Positions 30,357 to 42,812 of a stretch of DNA of 64,000 nt are shown piece after piece; position 1 is the stretch's first letter; the number at the start of each line of letters is the position of its first letter. The position numbers were made by a program, and so were the translations under genes. The notes under the pieces were generated by a model. That model did no database searches, had not been told where the DNA came from, and saw only the letters and a program-made list of their open reading frames with translations. This DNA is from Euclidia mi (taxonomy: Eukaryota > Arthropoda > Insecta > Lepidoptera > Erebidae): assembly GCA_944739405.2 (NCBI GenBank), contig OX123182.2, positions 57,477,183-57,541,182 of the forward strand, read 5' to 3'.

Positions 30357-32867
30357 ATCTATTTGAGACTGTTATGGAAGATGCTCTTAATAAAATTATA
30401 GGTAGTCATAAGAATATTATAGTATGTGGTGATTTTAATATTAATATTTTAGAGAATTCTTCACAGTGTACTAGATTTCTGAATCTTTTTAAGTCATTTA
30501 ATTTAAGTAATTTATTCTGTGAACCTACTAGAGTCTCTGAAACATCTTCTACTTGTTTGGATAACATATTTAGTTCTTGTGTTGCTAAAAACCCAGTAGT
30601 TATTAGTTCTCTTCCTTCTGATCACCGTGGACAGATAGCTAGTTTTTCATGTACAACATATGATAAATCACATACAGTAGAATGTAGGCCTCAAACTACC
30701 AATCGTCTTATACGTTTTAAAAACAATATTATCGCTAAACTCAATCCCTCAATTTTGAACTCAGAAAATCCAAATACAATTTATAATTCACTTTTTGGAA
30801 TAGTAAATAATGAGTTTCAAGATACTTTCAAGAGTAAAACTGTCACATTAAAGGGTACTACCGGATCTTTTAACCAGTGGGCCACTATAGGTATATACAG
30901 AAGTAGAGCCAAATTGTTTGAATTATATGGTATGAAACAACATAGATTTGACACACCTTTTCTAAATTATGTAAAAAGCTACTCAAAAATTTTTAAACAA
31001 GTTTGTGTTATGGCAAAATCTAAATTTATTTGTAGCAAAAATAAGCATTCAACAAATGTAATTAAAGAAACTTGGAGAATTATAAACAATGAAACAGGAA
31101 GAGCACGACCACGGGAAAACCAATTTGAACTAAAAGAAAACAATTTATTAGTCACCAATCAAACTCAAGTAGCGCATATGTTCAATAGTTTCTTTGCGAG
31201 CATACCTTTAACAACTACTAGCTCTTTACAATCATCATCTTTAGACGCTGGAATTTTTTTGCTTAGCAGTGTACCTGAATGCAAGAGCGTGTTTAGATTC
31301 GAGCACGTTACCCCGCGAGATATATTGATCGCATATAATTCAATTAATATTAAAAATACCGGCGACTTTTGGGGCATTTCAATTAAAATTTTAGGTACTA
31401 TAGTTGAGACTGTTGCGCCTTACCTCTCTATAATTTTTAACCAATGTTTTGACTTAGGCGTATTTCCGGATTTGATGAAATTAAGTAAAATCATACCTTT
31501 ATTCAAATCTGGCAGTAAAATGACGTAAATAGCTTCAGGCCCATCTCTATCTTGCCGGCATTTAGTAAAATATTTGAAAAGATTTTATTAAAGCAGCTAC
31601 TAAGACACTTTAATTTAAATAGTCTGCTTCATAAAGATCAATACGGATTTACTTAAGGTAGATCCACTACTGATGCGGGTGTTACGCTCATAAAACACGT
31701 TTATAATGCTTGGAAGTCATCTAAAAATGCTATCGGAGTATTCTGTGACCTCTCAAAAGCATTTGATTGCGTTCATCACGACACACTATTGCGTAAGCTC
31801 CGCCACTACGGCGTAGAGGAAACCGCACTTTGTGTTGTCGAGTCGTACCTGCGGCAAAGATTTCAGTGCGTCGATGTAAATGGGACTACATCCTCTAAAT
31901 TACCTATACAGTTAGGCGTTCCACAAGGCTCTATTTTAGGTCCTTTTCTATTCCTTGTATATATTAATGACTTACCTTTTTATTTAAAAAATATGTAATC
32001 TGTGATGTCGTACTTTTTGCAGATGATACGTCACTTATTTTTAAAGTAGATAGGAATAGGAATCAATTTGATGATGTAAATAATGCACTTATACAGGTTA
32101 CACAATGGTTTACAGCAAACAACCTAGTGCTTAATTCTAAAAAGACTAAATGCGTTAAATTTGCTTTACCTAACGTTAGACAACTGGGACCTAATATAAG
32201 GCTAGATAGGGAGGAACTTGACACAGTTGACTCGACAGTGTTTCTAGGCATTACACTAGATAATAAGTTACAATGGGGTGCACATATAGCATGTCTTGCA
32301 GGTAAGCTCAGTTCTGCTGCGTATGCTGTCAAAAAAGTTTGACAACTTACTGATGTTGACACAGCTCGTCTAGTTTATTTTAGATATTTTCATAGTGTCA
32401 TGTCCTACGGTATTTTGTTATGGGGCAAAGCTGCGGATATTCAGAATATCTTCGTTGTACAGAAACGAGCGGTACGAGCAATATACATGTTAGGTGCAAA
32501 AGATACTCTTAGGGCACGCTTTAAGTCTATAGGGATTCTTACAGTAGCCTCGCAATTTTTATTTGCTAATATATTGTATATTAGGCAAAATATAGGTTTA
32601 TTTACTACAAAAAGTGATGTACATAACATAAATACTCGAAACAGGCATAAGTTATATGCCCCTTATCATCGTTTACATAAAGTTAATAATTCTTTTGTAG
32701 GGCTAGGTATTCGTTTATACAATAAAATACCAATTAGTCTTTTAGAATTGCCATTTAGTACGTTCAAAAGTAAAATAAAAGACTGCCTTGTTAGGAAAGG
32801 TTATTATACCATTAATGATTATTTCAGTGATAAGGATAGGTGGTCACTTACACTAGCCAACTCTTGA

Positions 32868-34160
32868 TTTTTTTAATTTATATAGATACCTTACTTTTCA
32901 GTTTTTTTTTTTAGTTTATATATAATATCTCTAGTTCTATTAATTTAATACTCATGCATTATTAGGTCATTCAACTTACTACATTTACATTTTCATTGTT
33001 GTTCCACAAATTTTATTAAAATTTGCTACAGTGTTAGATGAAGGTAACTCGTTATCATGGGCTGGATACTAAAGTTTTTGAAATTTTCGTGTATTCATAT
33101 ACCGTCACTTTCTGTAACATACTTTTCCACCATAGTTCTGAACATGATCGCGAGTTGCCTACATTATAAAGCGTAAGTGGATGCTCCTGTTACACAAGAT
33201 TCACATTTGAAGACTACTACAGCACTTAATTTAATAACTACATATTTTGTATATAATATGTATGTTCTTATTTACTATTTACGAGTAATTAATTACAATG
33301 TGAAACAGTTGCAGCTCCTTACAAAAACAAAATATGTACCATAACACTGGCGATTAAAAAGAGTGGCCACGAGTTTTATTGTCCGTTCTTTCTCGTGGTT
33401 CTACCTATTGCTTTGCGAATGGGCAGTAAATGTAAATGTAGAAGCATTATTAATTTACTTTAAAAATTTGACGTTCATAAGCGTCACGTTGTGACCTAGA
33501 TGAATAAATGATATTTGACTTTTTTTTTTTGATGTCTGAATCTGATGCATGGAAATAGTTACCTAGTTATTGGACATGAATATTTCATTAAGTACGACTA
33601 TTGCATATTACGTTCCGTGTTACGCAGCGACTGTTGTATCTTTAGGCAGGCATTGCATATCGGGTTTTGCTGCCAATTAACAGCCGGTCCCAATATATGA
33701 TCTATTCCTGGAATTGGAGAGTAGATTTACATGTTTGTCAAAATTTGTATGGAGCCTATGTCAAATATGCATCTCTGATCTCCAAATCTATGGAAAGATC
33801 GGGTATTGAATCCGACTGTAAGAAGTAAAGGTAACTCTTCATATGGAGAAATTGATATTCAATAGACAGCTGCTGTGTAGAATTTCGCTGTCTTCGATTA
33901 GAATAGAATTCGTTTAGAGAGTTTGGGCCATGAAATTGCGACCAGGTACGCTCAATGGCGCTTTCGGCCAACCTGGGATTTGATCACAAATAGTATTAAG
34001 AGACGATAAAATATTGATTTAGAATTTAGCTATTCAGGTATTCAGAATGTAGCACAGAAACGATGATTAAGTTTACTTATTTTCTAACTGATACTGGTTG
34101 TTACATTTCTCTGTGCCTTCTTTTGATATACTAGTTTTATTTTTTTTCACATGTTGTCGT
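32868..34160. other. LINE 3' UTR and anonymous DNA
   Basis: Sequence after the LINE stop is AT-rich. A stretch near 33350-33530 ('ggccacgagttttattg', 'gaataaatgatatttgac', then a T run) looks like another LINE 3' end. Near 33960 'caacctgggatttgatcac' resembles 36598 and probably reflects one repeat family. No gene is seen. Confidence 0.5.
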
Positions 34161-34171
34161 TACACAATCCT

Positions 34172-34879
34172 TAGTTATGAAGGGACACACACACATACAT
34201 ACAATGTAAGTGCACGTGCATAGCTATGTAAGTGTAAAGTGTCATCTACACAATCCTCATCTTTTAAGTTTATTTTATATTCAGTCCAGATTAACACCTC
34301 GCTTCTTTAACACGCCTGATCTGTTATAGAGTACATATATATATATATATATAGTATAGTATAGTCTAAGTGAAATATTGTGGCCCTGAAAATATATATA
34401 GAGTTCGTTTTTGTGAGACTGACTTGTTTCATTATGAATCAACCTGAAGCTACTGGGCTCAAATAGGACATCAGTTCCTAAATTGGTGACCCCGACGTGA
34501 TCGTTCGTTTAGGGCACAGTGAACTTAAATTTTGTGACTATTTTTGTGATATTTTCTTTAAAGGAGGGGAATGGTTTAGGGACACACACACACATACATA
34601 CTATGTAGGTGCTCGTGCAAAGCTATGTAAGTGTAAAGTGTCATCTACACAATTCTCATCTTTTAAGTTTATTTTATATTCAGTTCCGATTAACACCTCT
34701 CTTCTTTAATACGCCTGATCTGTTATAAACTTATAGAGTACGAATATATATTATATAGTATAGACTAAGTGAAATATTGTGGCCCTGAAAATATATATAG
34801 AGTTCGTTTTTGTGATACTGATTTTTATTTATGAATCAACCTGCAGCTACTGGACTCAAATAGGACATCAGTTCCTAAA
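34172..34879 (+). mobile_element. TRIM-like mini LTR retrotransposon
   Basis: Two direct repeats of about 310 bp (roughly 34172-34482 and 34572-34879) flank only about 90 bp. The first ends 'gttcctaaa' and is followed by ttggtgaccccgacgtgatc, a primer-binding site. The second is preceded by aaaggaggggaa, a polypurine tract. This is the layout of a terminal-repeat retrotransposon in miniature, with no coding capacity. The repeats differ at several places, including AT-repeat length, so it is older than the gypsy element. A possible target duplication, gttac (34159-34163 and 34880-34884), would need slightly different ends. Confidence 0.82.
34485..34502 (+). promoter_or_regulatory. TRIM primer-binding site
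   Basis: ggtgaccccgacgtgatc follows the first repeat and is identical to the site of the gypsy element at 3982-4000. Confidence 0.8.
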
Positions 34880-34948
34880 GTTACATTTTGACTGTTTCGT
34901 TTATTTGAAGACCTCTTTATTGGTTCACAGCCATACACTAGTACATCT

Positions 34949-35119
34949 AATATATAAAATTCTCGTGTCACAGTTTTCGTTCCCATACTCCTCCGAAACG
35001 GCTTGACCGATTTTGATGAAATTTTTTGTGCTTATCCGGTATCTATGAGAATCGGCCAACATCTATTTTTCAAAAAAAAAAAAAAATTTGCAAAGCAACG
35101 TTTGCCGGGTCAGCTAGTT
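34949..35119 (+). repeat. Short dispersed repeat ending gggtcagctagtt
   Basis: It starts 'tatataaaattctcgtgtc' and ends 'gtttgccgggtcagctagtt', the two ends of an abundant insect repeat. The CTAGT end followed by T would fit a Helitron terminus, but the hairpin is weak. A degraded relative lies at about 4710-5200. Confidence 0.55.
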
Positions 35120-35409
35120 ATTATATATGTTGGGCTATGTAAATATACTGGGCGTTTTAAACGATCTCGTGACCACAGCTGGTACAACTCATTGAAAATC
35201 GTAGAGCAAATACTTGTAAAATATTTTACTTTTTCTAATAACTACGCGATACAGTTACATAAATATTACTGCGTGTGCATTTTCATTTCGCATTCACGAA
35301 AATTTAAAACGGATGTAAGTAAGCTTTCGTGATCATGGCATTTGCAAGAGGGTCCAAATTTCTTCTCAAAACAACGATAGTAACGTGATATATTATTAAA
35401 TCCCTATAA

Positions 35410-36080
35410 ACATATAAAAATAGCCGATGGTTTTCAAGTTACGGTGTGCGTTTGGAATCAAACTTGATCAGATTGTTCTCTACGTTCTTTAATGTTTTAT
35501 TCGATGTTACTGTGAAGAAAATTCTATCTTGTACTGTTAGTTGTGCTAATGTTTGCTTTGCTTTAAGAAACGATATTTAGAAGTGGTAGTGTATTCGGAA
35601 TTGTGATTTTCTTCATATTTTAAGTATAAAGCTGGATTTTGATATGAGAAATAACAGTTCGATTTTTTTGTCATCAAGGAAGCTTTCTGTGTTTATACAT
35701 TAAGAATACTGAATGCCACTACCCTATTTCATTCCATGGTTGTCGTAAGAGGCAACTTAGGAAAATACACGGAACAAAAAGTACATTTGCCAACAGACGG
35801 AAAATTCACCATCAAACCCTGTACCAATCCGTCTGCCTAGCGGGGTATAGTAGCCGAAAGCTTTTTTTTGACCCACAATGTTATTGTGACACAAATTGGG
35901 AATAGCCGTCCATCAATTGGCTGCAAAAGGCTGTAAGATTACTAAAGAAGCAGAATAGTTTATGCTGCACATCGCTCAGTGTAACGAAGACAAAGCACCT
36001 CAGTACATTAGTTTTCATGAAAATTTGAACTATACTGCGTTTTTGATTATGACGTTTACATTATAATATGTTCAAGGTTA
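35410..36080 (+). repeat. Diverged repeat, copy 2
   Basis: Aligns in the same order with 10320-10720 ('aatagcc.atgg', 'ctcagtgtaacgaaga', 'aactatactgcgtt', 'atgacgtt'). A SINE-like block at about 35715-35880 interrupts the alignment and is absent from copy 1. Confidence 0.6.
35730..35880 (+). mobile_element. Old copy of the SINE 5' block
   Basis: 'ccatggttgtcgtaagaggc' through 'atcaaaccctgtac' corresponds to the 5' block of the composite SINEs at 52670 and 45624. It ends near the point where their tRNA-like part begins. Confidence 0.55.
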
Positions 36081-37448
36081 CATAAACTGGTGCAATTTCA
36101 AAACTTCATACTAAACAATTCAGGTCCTGTCTGGGATATAAATATCCTGTTTTATCTATTAGTCGCAAACATGAGCAAGTCTTTGAAAAGAGTTATAAGT
36201 ATACATGATGAAAAAAATGTATGCTTGTGAAGTTAGTCAAAGATGTAACTTCTATCTTTTACTCGAAAAGTCATAAATTGTACGGGTTGGTTGCCGATTG
36301 GTTTGCCGGTACTAGCCAGTTAACATTACACATCAACCTAGCCCTCTGTCTAATTAGCAATCATAAAATGATTGTAACAAACTCAAACATCAGAATTGAA
36401 TACAGTACTTTCTTAAGAATCGGAAAGTCATAGGTCATTTTGTATTACTTATGACGTACTTAATAATAAATAAGTATATAAGGATGATTGAGATGTATTG
36501 AGGATATTCGTCTAGAAATGCCTTCAGCGTGTTAGAAAATTTATCGAAGTCTATAACTATTTGGCTAACCATATTTTCAACCAATTACGCTTTCAGTCAA
36601 CCTGGGAATTGAACTCAAATACTACTGCAAAATGTTGTTTTAAACTTTAGCTGTTGAGTTGTTCTAAACGTAACAGTTCCGATGATGAAGTTGATTTGTT
36701 TATCCAAAAGTTTGTCTTCGTCTGTCGCGGTTCCTCCGTTTGACATTTTTATTTGTATTCTAGTCACTGCACGTACTAACTGAACATCTGGAATATTGCC
36801 ACTTCGTTTATTTATTCTCTTCTCTTTTTCTCGTAAATATAAGTGACAGTATAACCATTACTTATTACGTGATTGCAAGTACTATTTTGTAAATGGTAAC
36901 GTTTCATTTACTATGAAACATGTATTTTACTATGTATTAGCATGTAAAGTTGTGAGTATGATGTGGGCATTATTAAACATATAAACAAATAGTTGTGGCA
37001 ACCTGTCTGATGGCTTAGGCTGACATGCTTATGCATACACCTTCTGATGGCGTGGAGGCATAGTGATACAGATCGTGCTGGCTCCCTCAATCAAGGTTGA
37101 GCCGTACGATTGCTGTTGAATGCGGGCCATCAGTCGGCCGAGTCAGTCAAAAGCGTCAGATGATTTCCTGCATTGTACTTGCATACTAAACCCTTTATTT
37201 TGTCTGGACTTTAAAAGACGAAGAAAAGACTAAAGAAATTGAAGTGACAAAAAAAAAATATTGACTCTGAGTTTGTTTCGGCCTTTCTTCTCAAGAAGTC
37301 ATTTAGCTAGGAAAAGCCGGCATCATCTAGAATAGGGTTTTGACATGTATAAGTGTTGTAAACAACCAAAATGCAAAAATAAATATGTCTTTATGACAAT
37401 TTACGCACTAGTGTAAGATCCTCTTATGTCCCGCATACATACTATATA
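36081..37448. other. Anonymous intergenic DNA
   Basis: No gene is seen. One patch (about 36598, 'caacctgggaattgaactc') matches 33960. A moderately GC-rich patch at about 37000-37190 is of unknown origin. Confidence 0.5.
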
Positions 37449-37721
37449 TAGTCCATTAGAATGTTAAATTTTTTTGGGCTTAGCGTGCATTTGTCTGAGG
37501 AGGCAATTTTATTTAATAGATGTCAAGAGTGGGTTACTGTTAAGTTCAATCCAAATTTGTGGAGTCGCCCATTTGTACCACTCTTTTCAAGATAGCGGCC
37601 GAGGGACAAGAGGTGCGACCCCACAAATTTGGATCAAGCTTTACACTAGCCCTATACATCTGTACAATAAAATTGCGTCCTCTGATAAATGCAACCCAAA
37701 AAGTAACTTTTTAATGGACTA
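37449..37721. mobile_element. MITE with long imperfect inverted repeats
   Basis: Ends tagtccatta and taatggacta are inverted. Internal blocks also pair: 'aggaggcaattttatt' with 'aataaaattgcgtcctc', and 'tccaaatttgtgg' with 'ccacaaatttgga'. The flanking TA is compatible with a Tc1/mariner-type target. There is no coding capacity. Confidence 0.72.
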
Positions 37722-39864
37722 ATCGTTTTGTAAAGGTAGCGATAGTCAAGTGAATAAACTACCAGACTGTAATGCAGAGGTTCAAAGCTTCGGCTTCGCT
37801 TAACTTACTTTCTAAGTGATGTATTATAAGATTGTATTTTAAATTGTATTTAATCAGTGCTTGCCCCATGCCTCGGGGTTGCCACTGGCGAACACGTTAA
37901 TTCCTTGGTCCTCGTCATCATAAAAATGTATCTGTAACAGTCATTACAGGGGACAGTAAGTACCATTGAATATACTGATATCGATCTATGGGCCTTGGAC
38001 TAAAAAACAAAAATAAAGTAAACGGGTAACAGTAGGATGATGATGACGAAGATACTAGATAGTGTTGTTGTGCTACAAGCTTCTCATTATCATCCTCCTA
38101 GCCTTGTTCCCGTTGCATCCAAGACTTACACGACTTTGGAGCCTGAGGTTTTTAAATGAGTTCCATAATTATTTGTTTCTGTTTCCATAAGCATTTTTCA
38201 TAAAATAATTTTGATGTATCAAAAATAATATATTATTTACACAGCAGGACCATAAATTTAATCAGCTCACAATGTAAGCCAAAATTAGCATATGCGCAAT
38301 ATTACCATTCGAATACTGAACACATCTTTCTCAAGAAAGAAAGTTTAACTTTTTTAACACAGAATGCGAGTAAATGGGCTGCTACAAAAAAATACAAAAG
38401 CAAGACAAATAAGCAGTGACAACGATGTCGCAAAATTTTATATACCTTGTAGACACACGAGCTGCGTGTATAATGCTCTATCTTTTGTACTTTATCCGGT
38501 TTTTGCCGGTTTAACATCGATTCCCGTTATCTGCACCCCGCTTTATTTGCCTGTAATATCATTATCATTGTGCTACTTTAGGTATTTTGTGTTTTTATTC
38601 TAGAACATATTGTTGTTTGATATGTATTTGATAATATTAAAAATTAAACATCGAAAAAAGCAAACATCCTGAGGAAATTTTCAGATATGAGAGTTCTATA
38701 AAGTTTTTGAAAGACATGTTACAACCCGCATTTGGTGGACGAGGCCTTTTTAATATTGGGAGAAGAGAAAACAGTGTACAGCAGTGAGACAGTTTTATAA
38801 AAATACCTTTTTAAGTCCTTTTCGGTTTCTAACTTTCAAAACATGTCATACCGCGTTATTACAGTAACAAAAATCGTAAAATAATTTGCAACAATAACAG
38901 CTGCGTACATAGCACGTATACTCATATTAAAACTTTCGGTTATATGTCTTCAAAAGCCACAGATACTCGACAGAAATGAGGAGTGCGTCAGAGTGACTGC
39001 GAAATTACTTGAGACTTTCTTGACGCATTAAGAAGACGAGGCTTCTCAGAAACTATCTTGGTTAGCACTATCTGTCTCACTATCATCTCCGCAAACGATC
39101 TAAGTTTGTTTCGACTTTCGCCACGTTAACTCGTTATTTTCCAGTATTAGTTCTCAAACTCCTTCATATTTTACAGCCCTTTCGAAAGTCGACGTGCAAT
39201 AATACTGGGAGCTATGTTTGCAAGTGAGTAAAATTAAATGAATGATTTTATTTTAAAATTATTTGACATCGTTATTGCGATTTAAGTGCCCTTAGACATT
39301 TTTGGCGACTGACTGGGTCGCTATAGAGAGTAGTCACTTTGTAGATAAACAAATATTAAAAGACAGACTATGGTGAGCAGCGAAGGAGTTGGTGTTGTCT
39401 CTCAGCGACCACGCTCGGTGCAAAACGAGCGAAATGTCGGAAACAAATAGGTATTTATACCTTAAATAAGAAAAGTTTACGCGATTAAGACTAGCTAAAT
39501 TATTTTGTATGAAGTTCTAGCACTACGCCATAGAAGCCATATCTTCACTGCGGTAATGAATATATGGCCATAACCAACTAAAACAATCAAATTAAAACAT
39601 AATCAATCTCAAGAAGAGTAGTCATACAGATGTTCTTAAACCAACGTGTATACATCTCACCTATGGTTTCATCTAAGCAAAGAGCGTGAAATAAAAGTGC
39701 CCAATTATGTTTATGAAAGTTGCAAAAAAATGAATGTTCAAGAGAATTTTTAAAGAAGGAATTTCTTCGGGGCTACCTTACGAGGTAAAAGCATTATTCA
39801 CGTCAATGATCCGCCTAATTGATAGGCCTTCCTTCGAATTGTATCCAGAGTTGAGTAGCTACCT
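37722..39864. other. Anonymous intergenic DNA
   Basis: More than 2 kb with no supported gene. 'cgagcgaaatgtcgg' near 39430 resembles a motif I associate with dispersed repeats. All reading frames are short and without domains. Confidence 0.5.
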
Positions 39865-40130
39865 ACAGTGAATTATCGTTGCTTTAAATTATGTGAAATA
39901 TTTTAAAGTATAACTGTGAAAGCGAAAGAAAATAGTTCATCATGGTAAATATGTGATTTATATTTACATAATTATTATAAAATGAAGTCCCCCTTTCTTT
40001 CTGTATGAACGCGATCACCTCAGAAACGAGCGGATGTTTTTACAGTTTTCACCAATACATAGTGTACCTAATTCCTGAGGAAGCTTTAAGTAAGTATTTT
40101 ACGCGGGACAAGCCGCAGGTGAAGTCTAGT
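39865..40130 (+). mobile_element. Helitron-like non-autonomous element, copy 1
   Basis: Nearly identical to 50083-50344. Both copies begin acagtgaatt and end in the short hairpin gcgggacaagccgc, then ctagt followed by T. A 3' hairpin just before CTAG-T fits a Helitron terminus. The 5' end is set only by the limit of similarity between copies. Confidence 0.62.
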
Positions 40131-40139
40131 TATCTATCT

Positions 40140-42095
40140 ATCTATATCGTCACGCCTGTCTCCCATTGGGGTAGGCAGAGACTATAGAACGCCACATGCT
40201 TCGGTTCAAACATACTTCTTTCGCTTCCTCGACATTCATTAACCTCATCATGCATGCGCGTCGGTTATGGGTACTTTTAATTTGGCCCTTTTTCAGTACG
40301 TCACACCTATTTGGTCTGCGTACGTCCGCCTAGGGCGTCCCCTACCGACATTTCCATTCATTCTCGTACGATACACTCCTTTCGTATTCCTTCTTTCATC
40401 CATCCGTTCCAAATGTCCAAACCAACGCAACATTCCTTTTTCAGCCTTTGTCACTACATCTTTTTTTAGACCACAATTCTCTCGTATCACACTGTTTTTC
40501 ACTTTATCAATCAGCCTTACTCCGCACATACTCCTTAAAGCTCTCATCTCCACAGCATTGATTCTACTTTCATGCTTCTTCTGCCATACCCATGATTCAC
40601 TACCATACATCAGTGTTGGCGCCAAAACTCCCTGCAGTATAGCAAGGCGAGTTTGCTTTGGGATAATACCATTGCTGATGATGGACTGTAAGGCGCCATT
40701 CACACAATTTCCTGCTTTCACTCCCCTATCAATATCTCCCTCACATTTTCCATCTCTCATAAACAAAGACCCTAAATACACAAACTCGTTCACTTGCTCC
40801 ACTTTTTCATCTCCTATCATTACGTCACATTCAGTTACACTATCATCCCTCTCTATGACCATGACTTTGGTTTTGTTAACATTCACTTTCATACCTTTCT
40901 TCTTATACGCTTCATTCATCGTGGTGACCATCTGCTGCAAATCCAACGCTGACGATGCAAATAGAACCTGATCGTCAGCGTATAGCAGGGTCTTGAACAC
41001 TGACCCACCCATTCTTAATCCACATTCAGACTCTTTCAGATAGGTCAAACAACTGTCCATGAACAGATTAAACAGCCAAGGAGACACTACACATCCCTGT
41101 CTAACACCACGATCAATGTTAAACCAGTCCGTGTAGGCCCCGTTTATTCTAACACAGGCACTTGAATCCCTATATAAGGATTCAAGTGCCCGTATCAGAC
41201 TGCTGCTCACTCCATACACAGAAAGTGTTGACCAAAGTTCATCTCTCACCACTCGATCGTAAGCCTTTTCCAGGTCAATAAAGGCGCAAAAAGCTTTCTG
41301 GTGTTTACTTAAGACTTTCTCTGCAGTGCACCTTAAGGAAAAGACTTGAGCCGTACATCCCATTCCTTTTCTGAATCCCGCTTGCACATCCCAAATTTTA
41401 CTGTCCGTTTCAGAAATCACTCTTTCAAACAGTATCTTTGCATACAATTTGCCAACAACACTCAGGAGGCTGATACCGCGATAATTTTTGCATTCCTGCT
41501 GTGACGCTTTGCCCTTGTACAGTGGCACAATAACGGCTTTGTTCCAATCACCTGGTACACGACCGGACCGCCAACATTTATTAAACAGTAGATACAGCAG
41601 GCTTGCAGTGACGCCTTCGCCTACCTTGAGCATTTCAGCAGATATCCTGTCATATCCCGCAGCTTTACCCGCCTTCATACTTTTCAATGCATATCGTAAC
41701 TCTTCCATACTTATCCCATTTTCACAATTATCTTCCTCATTCGTTACTATATTCCTATTGTCGCTCCCTCCTCGTTTTGCAAATTTTCTATTAAATTTAT
41801 CCTTGCATTCTTCTTTCTTTCTTCTCACTATTTCTTTTACTTTATATTTAAACCTGTCATACTTTTCTTTTACAATACTTTCACTGTCATTCACACCACC
41901 TTGTACTCTTTTGTTGGCTCTTAAGGCCAGCAAGTCCATCCAAGCTTTGCGCTTTTCCGCAACCACACCGCTTACTTCTTGATCCCACCATTCATTACAA
42001 ATTTTTTTAACGTTCTTCCTCTTGCTTACGCCACATACGTGAGTGGCTGTCTCAATCATTCCATTCTTATACTCTCTCGTAGCAGAGGTGCATTA
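40140..42095 (-). mobile_element. RTE-type LINE, 5'-truncated
   Basis: The minus strand carries the RT and C-terminal domain but no endonuclease, so the copy is 5'-truncated. It ends 'ggcgtgacgatatagatagata', a simple-repeat tail abutting the Helitron-like end. The stop at about 40151 follows WRSIVSAYPNGRQA, the standard RTE ending. Confidence 0.85.
40293..42059 (-). pseudogene. RTE LINE reverse transcriptase
   Basis: A long open frame of 588 codons. Visible motifs include AGYDRISAEMLK, YRGISLLSVVGKLYAK, QAGFRKGMGCTAQ, FIDLEKAYDRV, RQGCVVSPWLFNLFMD, the LLYADD box near residue 357, EFVYLGSLF, YGSESW, LRWFGHLERM and GRPRRTYADQIG. A single frameshift near 40295 gives an early stop. About 50 further residues are legible in another frame down to 40151. 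The first visible residues are already past the endonuclease, so the copy cannot transpose on its own. Confidence 0.88.
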
Positions 42096-42107
42096 AAGGT
42101 GTACAAT

Positions 42108-42437
42108 GTGGGAGCCCCTTCACAGCCGCACAACTTGTGCATTTGCGGCACCAATCCTCGACGTTATCCCGACAGTGGAGCCTTGGAAGCTTGGCCCCGA
42201 AGCTTGGTTGTCCAGGATGGAGTTCTGTGCCGCAAATGGGAAAACGCTCGCGGTAACCTGTGCCATTTGCAAATGGTAGTGCCCAAAACTAAGGTGCCAG
42301 AAGTCTTGCAGCTCTATCACAATGGTGCTTCGGGAGGTCACATGGGAGTTAAGAAGACTCTCACTAAGATCCGAGAGCGGTTTTATTGGCTCCACTGTCG
42401 GGATAACGTCGAGGATTGGTGCCGCAAATGCACAAAA
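42108..42437 (+). pseudogene. Gypsy pol fragment with snap-back end
   Basis: About 250 bp encode the start of a Ty3/gypsy integrase: LCRKW, VPEVLQLYHNGASGGHMG (the HH part) and WCRKCTK (the CC part). The left 48 bp (42135-42182) are an exact inverted copy of the right 48 bp (42388-42435). There are no LTRs. Confidence 0.82.
42135..42435. repeat. 48-bp perfect terminal inverted repeat
   Basis: 42135-42182 equals the reverse complement of 42388-42435 with no mismatch. Only the right copy is in the coding sense of the integrase. Confidence 0.95.
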
Positions 42438-42812
42438 TAAAATAAAAGACATAGATTCATATTTAGTAAGGTATTAAATATTGAGTCAAGAAAATGATAA
42501 TTAACAAATAAGCGTGTCATCCTTTTCTTATAATATACTGGCGATTATACCCCAACTACATAAAACATACAATTTCTGATCTTTTTATTAAATTTATAAC
42601 CAACTTTCTTTCTCAACGATATATCAAGGAATGGCTTAACTTTGCTGAGTTGCAATTAATCTTGGGATTCCATTATATCAGTTTCAGTTCTGATAAATTT
42701 GAAGTACTTTGGAATGGTACTCCAGATTTTGATACTATTAAATCTGATAATCTAATTGAGGGTTCTCAAATAAATCCCAGTAGGTACTGTTCGGATATCA
42801 GATACTACTTAA
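42438..42812 (+). repeat. Unidentified repeated segment, copy 1 (left part)
   Basis: Nearly identical to 50345-50744, apart from about 22 extra bases in the other copy near 50435. The plus strand keeps one frame of about 100 codons in both copies (YWRLYPN, QRYIKEWLNF, SDKFEVLWNGTPDFDTIKSD). Most base differences are silent or mild. I do not recognise the protein. It is split by the piggyBac element and resumes for about 13 bp after 43786. Confidence 0.7.

Larger units (their letters stand above)
22340..32867 (+). pseudogene. LINE ORF2 (endonuclease-RT), split by the errantivirus
   Basis: The first exon-like part (22340-22683) begins NIVHQNMQGLSG and includes CLTEHWLS and VYQPPSGDYN. The reading continues at 30357 with CGDFNINILENS and SLPSDHRGQ once the provirus and one target duplication are set aside. 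Later lesions are a 1-base shift near 31520, an in-frame TAA near 31655 (between YGFT and GRSTTD) and a shift near 31997. RT motifs include FCDLSKAFDCVHH, LGVPQGSILGPFLF and LFADDTSLIF (about 32010). The C-terminal part 32400-32867 is open. The copy is inactive for several independent reasons. The CR1/Jockey group is an inference. Confidence 0.85.

Noticed and set aside
34340..34365. AT microsatellite as an origin or regulatory site
   Set aside because: Simple (at)n variation within the TRIM repeats, differing in length between the two copies.
34159..34884. gttac as target duplication of the TRIM-like element
   Set aside because: It would place the left end eight bases outside the similarity of the two repeats; kept only as a possibility.
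40267..40971. 234-codon plus-strand frame
   Set aside because: Antisense shadow of the RTE reverse transcriptase.
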